This document shows, one piece after another, positions 1 through 7,600 of a DNA stretch of 64,000 nt. Position 1 is the first letter of the stretch, and every line of letters begins with the position of its first letter. The DNA lies in assembly GCA_035318785.1 (NCBI GenBank), contig DATHDZ010000341.1, positions 22,447-86,446 of the forward strand. Direction: 5' to 3'. Source of the DNA: CAIYRG01 sp035318785 (GTDB taxonomy: Bacteria; Pseudomonadota; Alphaproteobacteria; Micropepsales; Micropepsaceae). The translations under genes and the position numbers were made by a program. The notes below the pieces were generated by a model. The model did no database searches, was not told the DNA's origin, and saw only the letters and a program-made list of their open reading frames with translations.

Positions 1-619
1 CGATCAAAGCGACCTGCCAATCGACCGCGCCCACGAAGATGAAGAGCAAAGCCGCGACGCCATTGATGAAACAGACGAGGAAATTGCGCTGCGCGTTGGC
101 GCTCTGCATATCCTGTTCGCCGGCCAGCGCCATGGATGCCAGCAGCAGGATTCCGATGGCCGCGCCGAAATAGCCGCCATAGATCGCGCTGACGAATTCC
201 ATCGCCAGCAATTGCAGCTCGTTCTTGCGGTGCGGTCCCTGCGTGACCCGCCGGACGATCTGGCGCGAAAGCGTGAAGAGGATTGTCGCCACCGCCAGCA
301 GCCACGGCACGAGATAGAAAAACAACGCGTTGCCCGAAACGAGCAGCAGCACCGCGCCGGTGAGCCCGCCCGCGATGGCCACCCCGATCCTCGCCGGCAA
401 TCGCGCGCGCACCCGCTGCAATTCGGGAAGGTAGGCATAAGCCGAAGTGAACGTACCGGGGACGAGCGCAACGGTGGTCGTGGTATTGGCGATCACCGGC
501 GGCAACCCGGCCGCGAGCAGGACGGGAAAGGTGAAAAGCGTGCCGCCACCCACCAAGGCGTTGGATGTGCCGGCGAGAAAGCCGATGAGGATGAGGAACA
601 GAATTTCGATGGGGGGCAC
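1..619 (-). CDS. TauE/SafE family membrane exporter (partial, C-terminus outside window)
   Basis: This is the N-terminal 206 residues of a polytopic inner-membrane protein of the TauE/SafE family, known as exporters of sulfite or small organic anions. The reading frame opens with the family hallmark GFLAGTSNALVGGGT, followed by hydrophobic segments separated by short charged loops. The only plausible start after the in-frame upstream stop is GTG at 619. The gene runs off the left edge of the window. It starts 45 bp after the glycosyltransferase-like gene on the same strand, so it is probably the last gene of that operon. The substrate cannot be read from the sequence; a sulfonate or organic acid is possible. 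Confidence 0.8.
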   Translation of the reverse strand, partial: MPPIEILFLILIGFLAGTSNALVGGGTLFTFPVLLAAGLPPVIANTTTTVALVPGTFTSAYAYLPELQRVRARLPARIGVAIAGGLTGAVLLLVSGNALFFYLVPWLLAVATILFTLSRQIVRRVTQGPHRKNELQLLAMEFVSAIYGGYFGAAIGILLLASMALAGEQDMQSANAQRNFLVCFINGVAALLFIFVGAVDWQVALI

Positions 620-663
620 GGGACCCGACGCGAATGGAGTGGGACACGCTTAATATGGGCGAC

Positions 664-1617
664 CTACGGGGGCAACAGCGCTTCCACCCGCGCCGCCACG
701 GCGCCCACATCGTTAAGCGGCGTATAGGCGTAGCGAGCGAGTGATCCGACGAAGGAACGGGTCACGCCGTCTTCGCGAAGCGCGCGGTGAAAGCGCTCGA
801 ATTTCGCAGAGCCGCCCGGGAGATCGACCACATAGACCGGCTTTCCGGTGCTCGCGCTTTCCGAGACCATATTCACCGAATCCCCGGTCACCACGATGTA
901 ATCGGCAAGGCCAAGCAGCCCGAAATAGGGATTCTCGCCGCGCATGTCCCAGAGATAATGCGGCACCGGGGCGAGCTCGGCTTTCAGGATGGTCAGGCAT
1001 TCTTCGCTTGTGCGGCGCGACGGCGTCACCAAAAGGCTCGCCGTCAGGTCACGTGCAACCGCTACAAGCTGACGGGCCAGACGCGTCATCTCGGCGGGGC
1101 CCAAACGAAAGACGGAATTGGAGCCACCGATCAGAACGCTGACATAGGGCCTCGCCAGGCGAGCGATTTCCGGCCTGAGACGTTCGGCGCCCTTTCGCAG
1201 CAGTTCGGGCGTGATGCGATGGAGCGCTCCACGCGTGGAGATGATGTTGTCCCCGTGCAACTCGTCATGGCGGGGCACGACGACGAGATCGAAATGCCTG
1301 GACGCGATCACCGGATTTTGCAGCTGGACCGTGCGCGTCAGTCCGCCTGACAGCTTCCTTACCAGCATGGACGCGGCAACGCTGTGCCGTCCCGTGGCAA
1401 TCAGAAGGTCCGGCCAGGGGGCCGCGAGGGAATCGCTGTCGGTAGTGAATTGCGCGCGTCCGCCCAAGCGAAAATAAGGCGTGATTTGCCGCCACGGACT
1501 TCGTAAGCGCACCCGCTTGACCAGCGGCGTCAGCCCTAGCGCCTCTGCAAGGCCGATGCATTGGCTTTCCATGCCCGCTTTGCCGTCGGTTACCACCCAA
1601 CAGGAGAGCTTGCGCAC
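664..1617 (-). CDS. ELM1/GtrOC1-like putative nucleotide-sugar glycosyltransferase
   Basis: The 317-residue protein opens with a Rossmann-like strand and the motif WVVTDGKAGMESQCIGLAEA. It carries LLIATGRHS, VLIGGSNSVF and VVTGDSVNMVSESASTGKPV, the pattern of the mitochondrial-fission ELM1 family, which has a GT-B-like fold and includes bacterial proteins annotated as glycosyltransferases. A longer open frame exists upstream, but it would overlap the preceding gene by almost 190 bp. GTG at 1617, placed one base beyond the upstream stop, is therefore chosen. No membrane segment is obvious. Tight coupling to the 632-residue unknown protein suggests a joint role, perhaps in surface glycan or natural-product modification, which is inference. 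Confidence 0.75.
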   Translation of the reverse strand: MRKLSCWVVTDGKAGMESQCIGLAEALGLTPLVKRVRLRSPWRQITPYFRLGGRAQFTTDSDSLAAPWPDLLIATGRHSVAASMLVRKLSGGLTRTVQLQNPVIASRHFDLVVVPRHDELHGDNIISTRGALHRITPELLRKGAERLRPEIARLARPYVSVLIGGSNSVFRLGPAEMTRLARQLVAVARDLTASLLVTPSRRTSEECLTILKAELAPVPHYLWDMRGENPYFGLLGLADYIVVTGDSVNMVSESASTGKPVYVVDLPGGSAKFERFHRALREDGVTRSFVGSLARYAYTPLNDVGAVAARVEALLPP

Positions 1618-1618
1618 C

Positions 1619-3517
1619 TCAGAATCCAAACATGTGGTCCAGGCTGAAAGCGCGTTCGCCAATAAGCCCGTGATAGCCGAACAGCCGGCAGGTCGTGTCG
1701 CGCACCACCACATAGGCGTCCGCGCCCGCTTGAGTGCGTTCGGCTTCGGTGAATGTCTCGTTGAGGCGCCAAAGCAGCGAACCGCCGCAAGGAATGCGAA
1801 CATTGCGCCGCGCCGCTTCCTGCCCCTGAGACGACATCAGCATGAGCGCGGTGTCCGACGTCTCATGCCAGGGGCGCGAAACGGGATAAACCAGGTGGCA
1901 CATGGTGTCGAAGGGCGCGGGCCCCACGCGCAGGAAGAGCCGCGTCGAAAGCCCCGGCGGCGGCCCTTTGTAGGATTGAGGTTCGCCTTTGTAGGTCACC
2001 AGCATGTTGAACATATGCGCGCCGAAGCTGGTTTCGGCGGCATGGCCGGTCTCGAGGTCTTCATAGCGGAACAGAGCGTGCAGCCAGCCATCGGCCTCTT
2101 GTCCCGCTTCGAAATCATAGACCAGCTCCATATGGCCGTAGCCGCCGTCGATGCGGCCGTTCAAGACCTCATTCGCCGCAAGGGCGATGGATTCGTTGCG
2201 CCGAAGATTCCCGAAACTGTGCTCGGCGGCTTTGCGCCCGGCACTGTCATAGATCAGCAATTTGACCGGCAGATGCGCCTGTACCGTCGACATCGGCGTC
2301 GGCAGGACCAGGCTGCGAAAGCGCTCCACCGGCAGCACCGGTGCGGGAAGGATAAATCCTTTGCCGAGCACCGCGCCGAGTCCGGGAAGCTCCCTATCCA
2401 GTTTCAAATCGCTGCGCTCGACATTGGGGTGCGCGATGCGGCGGCGCCCGTTCTTGCGCAGTATCTCATAGCGCGGGCGCACGAAATGCTTGCCGGCGCG
2501 TATCTCGAGCTGCTGCGGCCAACGCGCCGCGGGTAGAAGCTGGGACACCCTCAGGCTCTTTGTGGCAAAGGCGCCGACCGGTTCGTGCAAATGGGCGACC
2601 CTATCATCGCCCATCAGATTGAAACCGATTTCACCCGCGGGAATGGGATGGGGATGGGAGTTTTGCACCCACAACACCACGTCTTCGCCTTCCTCCGGCG
2701 CGGGCAGTCCCGCATAGACATCCGCGGGCCAGGAATTGGCGTCATGCGTGCATGAGAGCACGTCCGAGGAATCGCCATAGGTGTCGAGCGCGTATTTCAC
2801 GATGTCGTGCCCGGCCGCACCCACGACATGCATGAACAATTGGCCGGTAAAAGGTGCAAGACCGAAGCGCGCGCGGACCTCCTTGCTGTCCACCACGATG
2901 GAGCCGTTGGCGGTCGGCAATATCTCTTTCCACTCGGCGATCGCATGTCCCCCGTCGTTGAAAAGAGTGAACCAGATATAGCCCCCCTTCCCTCCGTAGC
3001 CCGACCAATAATTGATCGTGACCAGACGGGTATGGTGGCCGTCCGCATCGCGGAAGAAAGCGAAATTGGTCGCGAAATTCAGGTTCGAGAGATAACGCGT
3101 GCGGTCCGACAGCATGTCGTCCGGCAGGCGCAAAGCATCGAAGCTCAGAAGCGAAGCGCCGTTGACGGCGTCGCGCAGATGAACGGCGGCAGGCCCCGCA
3201 TCAAAAGCGGCGATGAGCACCGTGCCGGCGCGACATTGAGAGAGTTCGGCGACGGACTGTGTCCGATGTCCACGGAAGCTGCGGCCGATATGACTCACGT
3301 CCTGGACGAACAATCCGGCAATCTCGGTGCGGTCCAAAGGAAACAGCGCATCGAACGCCGCGAGGAGATTGTGCGGATCGTAGATCGCGACCGGCCCGCT
3401 TGCCTTCAGCTTCGCCAGAAGCATACGGGCCGGCTCGGCCGCCAAGGGATGCGTGACCGCCTTGTAGAAGGCGTTGCCTCCGACGGCGTTGTTGAAGGTC
3501 TCGATATTCAGGGGCAT
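1619..3517 (-). CDS. Unrecognised 632-residue protein
   Basis: I do not recognise this protein. It starts MPLNIETFNNAVGGN, has no signal peptide or membrane segment, and ends DHMFGF. The middle is rich in aromatic and beta-forming residues (for example YWSGYGGKGGYIWFTLFNDG and VLWVQNSHPHPIP), suggesting stacked beta domains of Ig or jelly-roll type. Several His/Asp/Glu clusters could bind metal, but no family motif is clear. It begins 16 bp after the 2OG-Fe(II) oxygenase and is followed immediately by the ELM1-like gene, so the three are very likely co-transcribed. Codon use resembles its neighbours. A structure prediction is the most useful next look. Confidence 0.85.
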   Translation of the reverse strand: MPLNIETFNNAVGGNAFYKAVTHPLAAEPARMLLAKLKASGPVAIYDPHNLLAAFDALFPLDRTEIAGLFVQDVSHIGRSFRGHRTQSVAELSQCRAGTVLIAAFDAGPAAVHLRDAVNGASLLSFDALRLPDDMLSDRTRYLSNLNFATNFAFFRDADGHHTRLVTINYWSGYGGKGGYIWFTLFNDGGHAIAEWKEILPTANGSIVVDSKEVRARFGLAPFTGQLFMHVVGAAGHDIVKYALDTYGDSSDVLSCTHDANSWPADVYAGLPAPEEGEDVVLWVQNSHPHPIPAGEIGFNLMGDDRVAHLHEPVGAFATKSLRVSQLLPAARWPQQLEIRAGKHFVRPRYEILRKNGRRRIAHPNVERSDLKLDRELPGLGAVLGKGFILPAPVLPVERFRSLVLPTPMSTVQAHLPVKLLIYDSAGRKAAEHSFGNLRRNESIALAANEVLNGRIDGGYGHMELVYDFEAGQEADGWLHALFRYEDLETGHAAETSFGAHMFNMLVTYKGEPQSYKGPPPGLSTRLFLRVGPAPFDTMCHLVYPVSRPWHETSDTALMLMSSQGQEAARRNVRIPCGGSLLWRLNETFTEAERTQAGADAYVVVRDTTCRLFGYHGLIGERAFSLDHMFGF

Positions 3518-3533
3518 GAGCGCACCTTAGCGT

Positions 3534-4217
3534 TCACGCGCCGCGATTTCCCAGCCGCTTGAAAAACGCGCTGAGTCGATGACGCGCCTGCTCGCGGCGG
3601 ACCACGGACGCGTCCGTCACCCAGTTCAATTGAATGACGCGGCGGGGGCCCGAGAATGGCTCGAAACCATGCCACGCGTGAGGATCGTTCTTGAACACCA
3701 GCAAGGTCCCGCGCTCGGGCGGAACTTCGGCGATGACGGCGTTCAGATCGTCGGGCGCACGCACAAGCCGAAGCCGCCCCCGCGCGCTCTCCCAGCTGTC
3801 ATTCATGTAAAGGAGCGCCGTTACCAGCTTGGTCCGGCTGTCGGTGTGGATCTTGCCGTCCGCGGCGCGGCTCTGGCCCCGTACCGTGACCATGGTGGGG
3901 TGACCCGCGAGATCCATATTCAGTTTCTTGCCGACCGCTTCCGTCATCGCAGAACCCTGGATTTCGGCCATGAACGCGGCGAAAGCCGGGCCATAGCTCA
4001 AACTGGACAGCGGAAAGCTTCCGGGGTGTTGGATAGAAGGGAAATCCGCTCCTATGGCTTCAAGCGCCCCAGACCTGACAAAGCCGGGGACGATGAAGAA
4101 GGGAAACGGTCCGTGCTGAACCGGCGCGCCGCCCAGCGCGTCCATGTCCGCGGCCGGCTGCGGCAGAGATGCTTCGTCCCAAACCTGATTGGCTACGCGA
4201 CTCATAATTCCCATCAT
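3534..4217 (-). CDS. 2OG-Fe(II) oxygenase, prolyl-4-hydroxylase-like fold
   Basis: A 227-residue non-heme iron, 2-oxoglutarate-dependent oxygenase. The facial triad is visible as H124-x-D126 (in KIHTDSRTK) and H183 (in NDPHAWHGFEPF), followed by the 2OG-anchoring Arg 192/193 in GPRRVIQLNWV. Such enzymes hydroxylate proteins, peptides or small molecules; the substrate is unknown. The start is ambiguous: ATG at 4217 follows AAGGGC, while ATG at 4205 has GGGA at better spacing. It is the first gene of the minus-strand run 2OG oxygenase, unknown 632-residue protein, ELM1-like protein, TauE, and is divergent from the hydroxyacid dehydrogenase across about 170 bp. Confidence 0.85.
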   Translation of the reverse strand: MMGIMSRVANQVWDEASLPQPAADMDALGGAPVQHGPFPFFIVPGFVRSGALEAIGADFPSIQHPGSFPLSSLSYGPAFAAFMAEIQGSAMTEAVGKKLNMDLAGHPTMVTVRGQSRAADGKIHTDSRTKLVTALLYMNDSWESARGRLRLVRAPDDLNAVIAEVPPERGTLLVFKNDPHAWHGFEPFSGPRRVIQLNWVTDASVVRREQARHRLSAFFKRLGNRGA

Positions 4218-4389
4218 GCCCTTAGGATGAGCGCCGGCTCGAACGCCGTCAAACGCCCCTTTGTCAGGTCATTGTCCCGAAGGCAAGCCTGATGGCGGCC
4301 TGCGGCTTAAGTTGGGCGTCCGGCGAGGCTCGCCTTTTGCCCGGATTGGCATTAGATGCAAAAAAGAACACGGCACACGAGGGCGGGGC

Positions 4390-5385
4390 ATGGCAGATAC
4401 ACGAATCGCCGTCATCGACGATTGGCAGAACGCTGCGCGCGAGGTGGCCGATTGGTCGGGCCTGCAGAAGCGCGCTGAAGTGGTCTTCTTTCAGCGGCAT
4501 TATCCGGCAGGGGAAGAGGATGCGGCGGTCCGCGACCTCAAGGATTTCGATGTCCTGCTCCTTACCCGCGAGCGTTCGAGCTTCCCCGAATCCCTCATCG
4601 CGCGCCTTCCCCGGCTGAAAATGATGTCGCTGACCGGTTCGCGCGCGCCCAACGTGGATCAGGACGCGTGCACCAAACGCGGCATTATCTGCACCATGAC
4701 CTCCGGCGGGCACTCGCCCGCGCCTGCGGCGGAAATGGCGCTGGCGTTGCTGCTTGCGGCGGCGCGGCAGATTCCGGCTGGGGATGCCGCCATGCGGGCC
4801 GGCCGTTTCCAGGAAGGCATCCGCCCTGGCATCAATCTCGAAGGACGCACGCTGGGCATTGTCGGGCTCGGGCGCATCGGGGCCTATATGGCGCGATATG
4901 GCAAGGCGCTCGGCATGCGGGTGATCGCGTGGAGCCAAAACCTCACCGACGAAAGAGCCAGGGACGCCGGCGCCGAACGCGTGGACAAGGAACGGCTCTT
5001 CTCCGAGGCGGATGCTGTCACCGTGCATCTCGTGCTCGGACCGCGTTCGCGCGGGCTGATCGGCGCGGCCGATTTCGCGCGCATGAAAAAAGGCGCGATC
5101 TTCGTCAACACATCGCGCGGACCGATCGTCGATGAGGCGGCGCTGGTCGCCGCCTCACGCGAGGGGCGGATTTTCGCCGCGCTCGATGTCTACGATACGG
5201 AGCCGCTTCCCGCGGACAATCCGTTCCGCAATCTACCCAACACTGTTCTCACCCCGCATCTGGGGTTCACCACGGTGGAGGGCTTGGGCGTGTTCTATGA
5301 ACATGCCATCGACAACATTCTCGCGTTCCTCGACGGCAAGCCGAAAAACATGGCCAACCCGGAGGCGTTGAAACGCGCGCAATAG
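4390..5385 (+). CDS. D-2-hydroxyacid dehydrogenase, NAD-binding
   Basis: A 331-residue cytosolic oxidoreductase of the D-isomer-specific 2-hydroxyacid dehydrogenase family. It interconverts a 2-oxoacid and a D-2-hydroxyacid with NAD(P). The Rossmann motif is GLGRIG at 159-164. The catalytic triad is complete: R243 in VNTSRGPIVDE, E271 in DVYDTEPLP and H290 in LTPHLGFTT. The frame is open about 130 bp upstream, but ATG at 4390 gives the normal family N-terminus. It resembles the PGDH-like branch without ACT domain. The true substrate cannot be set. Its end lies only 14 bp before the left copy of the 42-bp direct repeat that flanks leuA. Confidence 0.9.
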   Translation: MADTRIAVIDDWQNAAREVADWSGLQKRAEVVFFQRHYPAGEEDAAVRDLKDFDVLLLTRERSSFPESLIARLPRLKMMSLTGSRAPNVDQDACTKRGIICTMTSGGHSPAPAAEMALALLLAAARQIPAGDAAMRAGRFQEGIRPGINLEGRTLGIVGLGRIGAYMARYGKALGMRVIAWSQNLTDERARDAGAERVDKERLFSEADAVTVHLVLGPRSRGLIGAADFARMKKGAIFVNTSRGPIVDEAALVAASREGRIFAALDVYDTEPLPADNPFRNLPNTVLTPHLGFTTVEGLGVFYEHAIDNILAFLDGKPKNMANPEALKRAQ

Positions 5386-5399
5386 CGGACACATCGTTA

Positions 5400-5441
5400 T
5401 TCCGGCCAGTTCAGCGCCTCCGCCAACGCACGCCCTAAGAT
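5400..5441 (-). pseudogene. Left copy of 42-bp direct repeat: remnant of the amidohydrolase 3' end
   Basis: These 42 bases match 7610-7651, the last codons of the amidohydrolase gene, with one difference (5436 versus 7646). Read on the minus strand in the amidohydrolase frame they encode ILGRALAEALNWPE and then stop with TAA, whereas the intact gene continues with T-R before its stop. The similarity does not extend further on either side. The two copies are in direct orientation and enclose leuA with its leader. This can be an insertion footprint, or what is left of a deleted amidohydrolase paralogue. Confidence 0.85.
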
Positions 5442-5478
5442 TTGGATAGAGTCCGACCACCGGAGAAGCCGCCTTCCG

Positions 5479-7140
5479 TCATGCATGGCGGGCACGTCCG
5501 GCGATGCTGGTGAGGGCTCGGAGTGAGGCGCTGACGATGTTCCGATCTATCTCAACGCCAAAAATCGTCCTGCCGTTCGGCAGCCCGGCTTCGACATAGG
5601 CCGCTGCCTGCGCATCGGATCCCGCACCAAGCGCGTGCTCGTGATAGGCGAGCACGGCGATATCGGCGATGCCGGCGCGCCGTAGCGCATCGACGAACGC
5701 ATCGAGCGGGCCGCTGCCATGGCCTTCGATGATGCGCTCGTCGCCGCGATCCATGATCGTCGCATGGATCGTGCGCCCGTTGGCATTGGGAAAGGTGCGG
5801 TATTCGACGAGATCGATCTCGCCCTCACCGCGATATTTCTGGCAAAACATGGTCCAGATATCCGACGAGCTGGCCTCCTTGCCGGTGCTTTCGGTCCAGT
5901 CCTGGACGATGCGGCTGAATTCGACCTGAAGCGCGCGCGGCAGCTCGAGACCATGGTCGGTCTTCAGCAAATAGGCGACGCCGCCCTTTCCCGACTGGCT
6001 GTTGACGCGGATTACCGCGTCGTAGGTGCGGCCGAGATCCTTTGGATCGATTGGGAGGTAGGGCACTTCCCAGAGCTCGTCGTTGCGCTTGGCAAGCGCC
6101 TCGAATCCCTTCTTGATCGCGTCCTGGTGCGAGCCTGAAAATGCCGTGAAAACCAATTCGCCCGCATAGGGATGGCGGGGATGCACCGGCAGCCGGTTGC
6201 AATACTCGACCGTCTCGACGATCGCATCGATGTCGGCGATGGTCAGCTTGGGATCGACGCCCTGGCTGTAGAGATTCAGCGCCAGCGTCATGAGGTCGAC
6301 ATTGCCGGTGCGTTCGCCATTACCGAACAGCGTGCCTTCGACCCGCTCGGCGCCGGCCAGGACGGCGAGTTCGGCCGCCGCGACTCCCGTGCCGCGATCG
6401 TTGTGCGGATGCACCGACAGCACGAACCGGTCCCGGCCAGTAATGTGGCGGCCGAACCACTCAATCTGGTCCGCATAGACATTGGGCGTCGCCATCTCGA
6501 CTGTTGCGGGCAAGTTCAGAATCGCCTTTTTCGTCGGCATCGAACCCCAGGTTTCGAGCACCGCCTCGCAGATCTCGACCGCAAAATCGAGCTCGGTACC
6601 GGTGAAGCTCTCCGGCGAGTATTGGTAGATGATCTCAGTGCCGGACACTGCGGACGCCAGATCGCCGATTAGCTTGGCACCGGTCACCGCGATGTCGATG
6701 ATTCCGGCACGATCCTGCCCGAATACGACGCGGCGCTGCAGCTCGGAAGTCGAGTTGTAGAGATGCACTATCGCTCGTTGCGACCCCGCAATGGCATCGA
6801 ATGTTCGTCGGATCAGCTCGGAGCGCGACTGCGTCAGAACCTGGATGGTGACATCCTTGGGCACGAGATCGCCCTCGATCAGCTCGCGCACGAAATCGAA
6901 ATCCGTCTGCGAAGCGGCGGGAAAGCCAACTTCGATCTCCTTGAAGCCGAGCTTGACCAGAAGATCGAACATGCGGCGCTTGCGCTCGGCACCCATGGGC
7001 TCGACGAGCGCCTGGTTGCCGTCGCGTAGATCGACGCTACACCAGATAGGTGCCCGTTCGATCGTACGGGAAGGCCAGGTGCGGTCGGTTAGATCGACAG
7101 GCTGGAATGGGCGGTACTTGTGAACAGGCATGCTTGCCAT
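5479..7140 (-). CDS. leuA: 2-isopropylmalate synthase, long form with leucine-sensing domain
   Basis: A 553-residue enzyme that condenses 2-oxoisovalerate with acetyl-CoA in the first committed step of leucine synthesis. The TIM-barrel metal and substrate motifs are visible: SVDLRDGNQAL near residues 36-44, and the HxHN ligands H244 and H246 in SVHPHNDRGTG. The C-terminal third carries the LeuA dimer/allosteric domain (GHGSGPLDAFVDAL), so feedback by leucine is expected. The length fits the long-form LeuA class. ATG at 7140 is preceded by CAGGAG at good distance. No other leu or ilv gene is nearby. The gene with its leader is bounded by a 42-bp direct repeat, suggesting that it arrived or moved as a unit. 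Confidence 0.95.
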   Translation of the reverse strand: MASMPVHKYRPFQPVDLTDRTWPSRTIERAPIWCSVDLRDGNQALVEPMGAERKRRMFDLLVKLGFKEIEVGFPAASQTDFDFVRELIEGDLVPKDVTIQVLTQSRSELIRRTFDAIAGSQRAIVHLYNSTSELQRRVVFGQDRAGIIDIAVTGAKLIGDLASAVSGTEIIYQYSPESFTGTELDFAVEICEAVLETWGSMPTKKAILNLPATVEMATPNVYADQIEWFGRHITGRDRFVLSVHPHNDRGTGVAAAELAVLAGAERVEGTLFGNGERTGNVDLMTLALNLYSQGVDPKLTIADIDAIVETVEYCNRLPVHPRHPYAGELVFTAFSGSHQDAIKKGFEALAKRNDELWEVPYLPIDPKDLGRTYDAVIRVNSQSGKGGVAYLLKTDHGLELPRALQVEFSRIVQDWTESTGKEASSSDIWTMFCQKYRGEGEIDLVEYRTFPNANGRTIHATIMDRGDERIIEGHGSGPLDAFVDALRRAGIADIAVLAYHEHALGAGSDAQAAAYVEAGLPNGRTIFGVEIDRNIVSASLRALTSIAGRARHA

Positions 7141-7177
7141 GGCAGAACTCCTGATGCGATTGCGACGCGGGATTGTG

Positions 7178-7207
7178 AGCGGTCGACCGCTGCTATCAGC
7201 AACGGCC
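7178..7207 (-). promoter_or_regulatory. Hairpin and palindrome in the leuA 5' leader
   Basis: On the leuA strand, 7207-7185 can fold into a 10-bp stem (two G-T pairs) with a three-base loop. It overlaps a perfect 14-bp palindrome, AGCGGTCGACCGCT, at 7178-7191. The structure sits about 40 bp before the leuA start and lacks a following T-run, so it is not a classical terminator. It could be the distal arm of an attenuator or a protein-binding site. Only the base pairing is observed; function is inferred from its place after the leader peptide. Confidence 0.4.
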
Positions 7208-7324
7208 GGTGCTAAGTCGCGCGAAGAACCCGGTCAGGAGAGACCCAGGGCGGCATGGAAGAGGGAACACGGGAGCGACGAGCCTTTCAGGCGAACTTGA
7301 GACGACAGCGAATCGCCGGCGCGG

Positions 7325-7387
7325 TCAACGCGCCGGGAGGCTAAGTCGGAGTTGGCTCAGGTTCGTGCTCATCACGGCTTTGTACAT
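7325..7387 (-). CDS. Candidate leucine-rich leader peptide of leuA
   Basis: A 20-codon frame starts with ATG at 7387 (second ATG at 7372) and ends with TGA at 7325. Four of the eight residues 10-17 are leucine (codons CTG, CTC, CTT, CTC), in the segment LSQLRLSL. It lies on the leuA strand, about 185 bp before the leuA start, with potential stems between. Leucine-codon leaders that control leu operons by ribosome stalling are well known in proteobacteria, and this fits by position and composition. The ribosome site is weak and no U-tract terminator follows, so the assignment is tentative. Confidence 0.45.
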   Translation of the reverse strand: MYKAVMSTNLSQLRLSLPAR

Positions 7388-7600
7388 AGCGACCGGACCC
7401 GCGCGCGTCAATTCGCCTCAAGTCCGTCCGGCGCACCTGGGACTGATACTCCGAACGCGCCAAGTTCCTTGAGCACGAGTTTCTCTGCTCTCACGTCTCG
7501 CCCGCTGCAATTTAGCCGCCTCGGGGGTCTTCTGGCGCAAGATGTTGCGCTTGAGGCCCAGCAATTTGCGCAGTGCGAATCTGCGCCGAGCGCGGCGCGC
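7388..7600 (-). other. Gene-free stretch upstream of the leuA leader
   Basis: Between the amidohydrolase stop and the leader peptide there is no convincing gene. It must hold the leuA promoter. An inverted repeat GCGCAA-N4-TTGCGC lies at 7535-7550. One minus-strand frame gives a short basic peptide (LGLKRNILRQKTPEAAKLQR) without a good start, probably chance. The sequence GCTAAGTCG occurs at both 7212 and 7341, within the leader region downstream. Confidence 0.5.

Noticed and set aside
664..1803. Longer form of the ELM1-like gene starting at 1803
   Set aside because: It would overlap the upstream 632-residue gene by about 185 bp and adds only an Arg/Cys-rich non-family extension; GTG 1617 fits the family start.
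7209..7472. Plus-strand 87-codon frame in the leuA upstream region
   Set aside because: Composition is that of a shadow and it lies across the leader-peptide and hairpin region on the opposite strand.
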